A DNA stretch of 9,488 bases, taken from an uncultured Alphaproteobacteria bacterium (GTDB taxonomy: Bacteria > Pseudomonadota > Alphaproteobacteria > Caulobacterales > Caulobacteraceae). The notes under the pieces are model-generated. The model was given only the letters and a program-made list of their open reading frames with translations. It was not told the DNA's origin and made no database searches. The position numbers and the translations under genes are program-made. The stretch covers positions 1 through 9,488 of the forward strand of contig CAIZKE010000016.1 in assembly GCA_903933475.1 (NCBI GenBank). Reading direction: 5' to 3'. This document shows positions 6,048-9,488 of this stretch, one piece after another (the first letter of the stretch is position 1; each line of letters begins with the position of its first letter).

Positions 6048-6820
6048 CACCAGCTCCCTGAAGATCCGCCGCCGCCGAAACCGCCGCCACCACCGCCAAA
6101 TCCACCGCCGCCGAAACCGCCGCCGCCGCCGCCCCATCCACCCATGGGCGGCAGGATCACGGGACCACCGAGGCCAGAGCGCCGGAACGAACGCCCGCCG
6201 CCTCGCATGACCGAGGTGAGGACCCAGAAGATCAGGACCAGGACGATCAGAGTCACCAGGGGCGACCCGCCACCTTTGTGGGCGGCCTCACCGGCCTTGC
6301 GGACATTGGCGCGCGCCTCCCCCTCGGGAAGGGCGAGCTGGGCAGCCACCGTATCGGCACCAGCCAGTATTCCCGATTCCATATCACCCCGGCGGAAGGC
6401 GGGGGCGATCTGGGACTGGATGATCACCGAGCTGAGAGTGTCGGTGAGGATCGGTTCGAGGCCGTAGCCGACCTCGATTCGCACCCTGCGCTCGTTGGGG
6501 GCCACGATGAGCAGCACCCCGTCGTCGCGCTTGGCGTCCCCGATGCCCCAGGACCTGCCCAGCTGGTACCCATAGTCCTCGATGGGATAGCCCTGGAGGT
6601 CCGGGATGGTGGCCACCACCATCTGCCGGCCAGTCTTATCCTCGAGGTCCTTGAGGCGTGAGGTGAGCTTCTGTTCCGCCTCGGGCGACAGCAGGTTCGC
6701 GGCGTCCACTACCCGTCCGGTCAGGGGCGGGAAGGCCGGCGCCGCCAGGGCGGCGCCGGCGAAGGCCACGAAGGCCAGGACCGCAAGGACAATGGGTCCT
6801 GCGCTCCGGTTCCTCGTCAT
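6047..6820 (-). CDS. TPM-domain protein with signal peptide, C-terminal TM and glycine-rich tail (YgcG-like)
   Basis: A 257-residue envelope protein of the YgcG/TPM family. A signal peptide covers residues 1 to about 26 (hydrophobic 9-25, then ALAAP). The TPM domain runs from about 34 to 165, with the family signatures VVDAANLLSPEAE (37-49), RDDGVLLIVAP (98-108) and VRIEVGYGLE (113-122). A transmembrane helix follows at 187-204, and then a glycine-rich tail at 227-252 ending GSSGSW. The TPM domain should therefore face the periplasm, with the Gly-rich tail on the cytoplasmic side if the topology is simple. The start overlaps the LemA stop by 4 bases (ATGA at 6820-6817). I see no Shine-Dalgarno in the 25 bases before it, so it probably depends on ribosomes finishing LemA. 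Biochemical role unsettled in the family (some members were described as phosphatases). Confidence 0.93.
   Translation of the reverse strand: MTRNRSAGPIVLAVLAFVAFAGAALAAPAFPPLTGRVVDAANLLSPEAEQKLTSRLKDLEDKTGRQMVVATIPDLQGYPIEDYGYQLGRSWGIGDAKRDDGVLLIVAPNERRVRIEVGYGLEPILTDTLSSVIIQSQIAPAFRRGDMESGILAGADTVAAQLALPEGEARANVRKAGEAAHKGGGSPLVTLIVLVLIFWVLTSVMRGGGRSFRRSGLGGPVILPPMGGWGGGGGGFGGGGFGGGGGGFGGGGSSGSW
6065..6142 (-). repeat. Low-complexity GGN/TTY repeat encoding the glycine-rich tail
   Basis: On the minus strand this is an irregular array of GGT/GGC/GGA glycine codons broken at intervals by TTT or TTC phenylalanine codons, giving units such as GGGGFGGGGF. On the plus strand it reads as CCGCCGCCG runs with AAA or AAT interruptions. 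The tract is an internal, in-frame part of the TPM gene, prone to slipped-strand length change. In other frames it yields spurious Arg/Trp- or Pro-rich peptides. Confidence 0.85.
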
Positions 6821-7467
6821 TGGGCAGGTGCAGGCGCGGCTGCAGGCGCCTGCGGGGCAGGCCCCGTCGGGCTGAAGCTCACAGTCGGAGCCGTTTGGGC
6901 GGCTTCGTTCGCGGCGAACATCTGCATCGGCTTGGAGCCGCGGTGCACGACCGTCCAGAACGAGTTCGGGAAGGTCTTGAACTCGAGGTTATAGTTCCGA
7001 ACGGATTCATTGTAGTCGCGCCGGGCGATGGCGATGCGGTTCTCCGTCCCCTCAAGCTGGGACTGGAGGGCCAGGAAGTTCTGGTTGGACTTCAGGTCCG
7101 GATAGCGCTCCTGGATCATCATCAGTCGACCAAGGACGCCCGAGAGCTTGTCTTGGGCGGCAGAATACTCCTGGAACTTCGCCGGATCGGTCAGGGTATC
7201 GGCATCCACCTTGACCTGGGTGGCGGAGGCCCGGGCCTGGGTCACCTCGGTCAGGACATTGCGCTCCTGGGAGGCGTAGCCCTTCACGGTCTCGACGAGA
7301 TTGGGAATGAGGTCTGAACGGCGCTGGAACTGGTTCTGCACTTCGGCCCACTGGGCCTTTGCCGCCTCTTCCTTGGTGGGAATGGCGTTCACGCCGCAGG
7401 CCGCCAGGAACAGGGGGGCGGCGAGGACAAGCAGGGCGCGGACGAGTGTCTTTCGGGTCTTGATCAC
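6817..7467 (-). CDS. lemA: LemA family lipoprotein
   Basis: A 216-residue LemA protein. The N-terminus is a lipoprotein signal: positively charged MIKTRK, a hydrophobic core, and lipobox LAAC with the acylated cysteine at C24. The LemA helical domain follows, with the hallmark stretches RRSDLIPNLVETVKGYA (49-65), RYPDLKSNQNF (121-131) and EGTENRIAIARRDYNESVRNYN (139-160, quoted as adjoining pieces RRDYNESVRNYN at its end). The last 25 or so residues are a flexible Pro/Ala tail. The start is GTG: an in-frame TAA lies two codons upstream (7473-7471) and no other start fits the lipoprotein signal. GGAG at 7479-7476 sits 8 bases before it. The stop overlaps the start of the TPM gene by 4 bases. 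LemA proteins are widespread next to TPM proteins; their biochemical role is unclear. Distinct from the unrelated LemA sensor kinase of Pseudomonas. Confidence 0.95.
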   Translation of the reverse strand: MIKTRKTLVRALLVLAAPLFLAACGVNAIPTKEEAAKAQWAEVQNQFQRRSDLIPNLVETVKGYASQERNVLTEVTQARASATQVKVDADTLTDPAKFQEYSAAQDKLSGVLGRLMMIQERYPDLKSNQNFLALQSQLEGTENRIAIARRDYNESVRNYNLEFKTFPNSFWTVVHRGSKPMQMFAANEAAQTAPTVSFSPTGPAPQAPAAAPAPAQ

Positions 7468-7562
7468 GATTTAGGCTCCGATCCTGTCACCGCTCCGAGG
7501 CGGCCAGTTCTGCAAGATGGCCCGCCCGGGGGGGTTTCGCAATGCAGACCCTGCAAGAGGGC
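7468..7562. other. 95-base gap before lemA: SD, weak stem-loop, short direct repeat
   Basis: Just after the M28 peptidase stop the minus strand has CCCT-CTTGC-AGGG (7561-7549), a 4-bp stem that could be a weak terminator but has no T-run. The octamer TCTTGCAG occurs twice on the minus strand (7558-7551 and 7517-7510), 41 bases apart. GGAG at 7479-7476 is the lemA ribosome binding site. I could not identify a convincing promoter, though the gap is the most likely place for one serving lemA and the TPM genes. Confidence 0.35.
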
Positions 7563-9251
7563 TCAGCGACGCCGGGCTGACGCGCTCTTCTCGCGAAGGG
7601 CCTGGAACTCGGAGTCCGGCCGCCAGTCGGGCCATTGACGGCTATTCGCGAGCCGGCCTGCCATGTCGACGACCAGGTCGACATCGGCCGCCGCGCCACG
7701 CAGGTCCCAGTCGGCGCTCCAGGCGTCGCAGGCCTTGTGGTAGCACGTGTCCGTATAAGCAGTGACCCAGGCGTCGCCCGCAGCGCGGCCGCCCTGGACC
7801 AGGTCGGCGCCGCCGCCGAGGCCCATAAGCAGCAGGGCGGGCACCCCCCGTCGGGCGAGGCTGAAGTGGTCGGCCCGGAAGAACAGGGCGCGTTCGGGGC
7901 GGGCGTCGGGTGTCACCGTCCGCTTCTGGCGACGGGCCGCCTCGGCCAGAAGGTCATCGAGCCCGGACTGGCCCGCGCCCACCAGCACAACGTCGCGGGC
8001 GGGGCCGGCGGTCTGAAGAATGTCGAGGGTCAGGTTGGCCGCCATCCGCTCGAGTGGGACCGTGGGATTGGCCCCGAAGTACTCAGATCCCAGCAGGCCG
8101 CGCTCCTCGGCGGTCCACAGGGCGAAGAGTACCGAGCGTTCGGGACGCTGGTCCTGGGCCAGCAGCCGCGCCGCCTCCAGGACCCCGGCCACCCCCAGGG
8201 CGTCGTCTATGGCACCTGGCCGGATGCGCCGGCCCTGTGCGTCCGGCGGGCCTTCGCCGTAGGCGTCCCAGTGGGCGGCGACCATCACCGTCTCATCCGG
8301 ACGGCTGTGGCCCGGCAGGCGGGCGATGACATTATGGCTGTCGAACCGGCTGTGGGCGACGCCAACGTCGGCGCGGAAACGCATTCCCTTCAGCTCGACG
8401 GGGCGGAAGTCCGCCGACCGCGCCTGCCGCCGCAAGGCCGCAAGGTCCAGGCCTGCGGCCGAGAAGAGGCGGGCGGAAGCCTCTGCGGACAGCCATCCCT
8501 GAAGGGGAAGCCGCTCGGCCTCGGGACGCGGACGGGCGACGTCATAGCCCTCTCCGGCAGAGGCGATCACCGTCGACCAGCCATAACCCGCACCTTCGGT
8601 CTGATGGACGACCAGGGCGGCGATCGCGCCCCTCCGGACAGCTTCCTCGAACTTGTAGGTCCAGCGGGCATAGTAGGTCGCGGCCCGGCCTCCGAACTGG
8701 CCGGCCACCGCATCCGCCGCCGTGGCCTCGAAGTCGGGATCATTGATCAGGAAGACGGCAACCTTTCCACGCAGGTCGACGCCCTTGAAGTCATCCCAGC
8801 GGCGCTCCGGTGCCGTAACGCCATAGCCGACGAAGACCATGGGCGCGTCCTGCACGGTGACCCGGTCGACCGGCAGGAGGCTGATGACTGAGATGTCGCG
8901 CCCGGAAGCCAGGACCGTCTCGCCCTTGGGCCCGGAGACCGCAAAGCGGCCGTCCGCCGCCAGCTGGGTCCGGATCATGGGAACGGGCTGGACAAAGCGT
9001 CCCCCTGGGCCGGCAGGCTCCAGGCCCAGCTTCCGGAAGGCGGCCTCCAGGTAGGCAAGGGTCTTCGCCTCGCCAGGCCCACCCGGTGCGCGGCCGGCAT
9101 AGGGGTCCGAGGCCAGCTCCCGGGTGATGTCAGAGAGCCGGGCGGGATCCGTCCGGTCCCGCGCCACCGCGGGTGCGGCCAGGAAGACGCTGAACAGGCC
9201 GGAGAGTATCAGGGCGGGCAGGATCAGTTGGGGGCGGAGGCGCAGGGTCAT
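7563..9251 (-). CDS. Secreted M28-family zinc metallopeptidase with PA-like insert
   Basis: A 562-residue exported aminopeptidase-like enzyme. Residues 1-30 form a Sec signal peptide ending AVA before RDRTD. A PA-like insert occupies roughly 130-290 (VFVGYGVTAPERRWDDFKG at its start). The M28 catalytic domain has all expected di-zinc positions: H327 (AHWDAYG), bridging D349 (GAIDDALG), the Glu pair E382 and E383 (WTAEERGLLGSEY; the first is the general base, the second a metal ligand), D410 (LTLDILQ), and H505 (CYHKACD). It should remove N-terminal residues from peptides in the periplasm or outside. The ATG at 9251 is preferred over a TTG at 9287 because it begins the signal peptide directly and has GGAG at 9265-9262, 10 bases upstream. 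The isomerase-like gene ends 41 bases before it on the same strand. Peptide specificity cannot be read from sequence. Confidence 0.94.
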   Translation of the reverse strand: MTLRLRPQLILPALILSGLFSVFLAAPAVARDRTDPARLSDITRELASDPYAGRAPGGPGEAKTLAYLEAAFRKLGLEPAGPGGRFVQPVPMIRTQLAADGRFAVSGPKGETVLASGRDISVISLLPVDRVTVQDAPMVFVGYGVTAPERRWDDFKGVDLRGKVAVFLINDPDFEATAADAVAGQFGGRAATYYARWTYKFEEAVRRGAIAALVVHQTEGAGYGWSTVIASAGEGYDVARPRPEAERLPLQGWLSAEASARLFSAAGLDLAALRRQARSADFRPVELKGMRFRADVGVAHSRFDSHNVIARLPGHSRPDETVMVAAHWDAYGEGPPDAQGRRIRPGAIDDALGVAGVLEAARLLAQDQRPERSVLFALWTAEERGLLGSEYFGANPTVPLERMAANLTLDILQTAGPARDVVLVGAGQSGLDDLLAEAARRQKRTVTPDARPERALFFRADHFSLARRGVPALLLMGLGGGADLVQGGRAAGDAWVTAYTDTCYHKACDAWSADWDLRGAAADVDLVVDMAGRLANSRQWPDWRPDSEFQALREKSASARRR

Positions 9252-9292
9252 ACAAACCAGTCTCCGGATTTCGCCCCGACCTGGCAAGGCGT

Positions 9293-9488
9293 TCAGGCGG
9301 GGGACCCCGCCAGCTCTTCCTCGACCTGGCCAAGGCGGTCCTTGCCGAAGAACATCTCGTCGCCGACGAAGAAGGTGGGAACCCCGAAGACGCCGCGGGC
9401 CACCGCCGCCTCGGTGTTGGCGACCAGCTCGGCCTTGACCTCCGGGTCCTGGGTCGCCTCCAGGAGGGCGCGGGCGTCCAGGCCGGCC
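9293..9488 (-). CDS. 2-hydroxychromene-2-carboxylate isomerase / DsbA-fold protein, C-terminal part
   Basis: The last 65 codons of a minus-strand gene cut by the right edge; its start lies outside the window. The piece has the closing helix and cis-proline loop of the DsbA/kappa-class GST fold: ARGVFGVPTFFVGDEMFFGK, followed by DRLGQVEEEL. The GVPTF loop followed by a FGKDRL-type helix is typical of 2-hydroxychromene-2-carboxylate isomerase-like proteins, which in characterised cases are glutathione-dependent and act in naphthalene breakdown. Many chromosomal homologues have no known substrate, and the N-terminal active-site region cannot be seen, so isomerase activity is only the family default. 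The FrnE/DsbA oxidoreductase branch is the main alternative. It probably shares a transcript with the peptidase gene 41 bases downstream. Confidence 0.85.
   Translation of the reverse strand, partial: AGLDARALLEATQDPEVKAELVANTEAAVARGVFGVPTFFVGDEMFFGKDRLGQVEEELAGSPA

Noticed and set aside
6048..6137. 30-residue Arg/Trp-rich N-terminal extension of TPM2
   Set aside because: It is an off-frame reading of the glycine-repeat DNA of the preceding gene. The TGATG overlap with GGGAG upstream marks the better start.
6061..6142. Repeat tract considered as a CRISPR array or satellite
   Set aside because: Units are 3 to about 18 bases with no spacers, and they encode an in-frame glycine-rich tail known in this protein family.
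5985..6467. Proline-rich plus-strand frame across the repeat tract
   Set aside because: Antisense reading of GGN codons gives runs of proline; no independent evidence of a gene.
7523..7536. GC-rich run near CCCGGG considered as an intrinsic terminator
   Set aside because: The G and C runs do not form a good stem of useful length, and no adequate T-run follows on either strand.
7635..8891. 418-codon plus-strand frame antisense to the M28 peptidase
   Set aside because: Fully inside a gene with all catalytic residues present on the other strand; no domain or sensible start context of its own.

Overview
The window is GC-rich (about two-thirds G+C by eye) with strong G/C at third codon positions, which leaves long open antisense frames under the real genes. 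Gene content (a MoxR/CoxE pair, a Tat-dependent IorAB-type molybdenum hydroxylase, a LemA/TPM cluster, an M28 peptidase and a 2-hydroxychromene-2-carboxylate isomerase-like protein) and codon usage fit a chromosomal segment of an alphaproteobacterium, plausibly Caulobacterales (Caulobacter/Phenylobacterium type). The taxon is inferred; there is no rRNA or other decisive marker. I see no transposase, integrase, tRNA, CRISPR array or phage gene, and nothing suggesting recent transfer.

Layout. Plus strand: the tail of an unrecognised gene (1-175), a 100-base spacer with two inverted repeats, then a two-gene unit made of a MoxR-family AAA+ ATPase (276-1238, TTG start) and a CoxE-like VWA protein (1246-2607, GTG start). 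This unit converges on a minus-strand block, with only 22 bases between the stop codons and a small stem-loop at the junction.

Minus strand, read right to left: the C-terminal end of a 2-hydroxychromene-2-carboxylate isomerase/DsbA-fold protein (from 9488, stop at 9293); a secreted M28-family metallopeptidase with an inserted PA-like domain (9251-7563); a 95-base gap; a LemA lipoprotein (7467-6817); a TPM-domain protein with a glycine-rich tail (6820-6047); a second TPM-like membrane protein (6047-5352); a 68-base gap holding a strong hairpin; and the two subunits of an isoquinoline-1-oxidoreductase-like molybdenum hydroxylase, [2Fe-2S] subunit first (5283-4816), then the molybdopterin subunit (4813-2630). 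LemA, TPM and TPM2 are joined by ATGA and TGATG overlaps, and the two oxidoreductase genes are 2 bases apart.

How the genes may work together. The oxidoreductase pair should form a periplasmic enzyme exported as a folded complex by the Tat signal on the large subunit. It has no FAD subunit and no cytochrome gene beside it in the window. MoxR ATPases paired with CoxE-type VWA proteins act as maturation chaperones (CoxD and CoxE for the Mo/Cu site of CO dehydrogenase), so the convergent MoxR/VWA pair may mature or activate this hydroxylase; that is inference from position and family. LemA plus two TPM proteins is a recurrent envelope-associated cluster of uncertain function. I did not find a clearly undescribed system. 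The points most worth testing are the MoxR/VWA-hydroxylase neighbourhood, the coupled LemA-TPM-TPM2 translation, the split TPM fold of TPM2, and the intergenic stem-loops.
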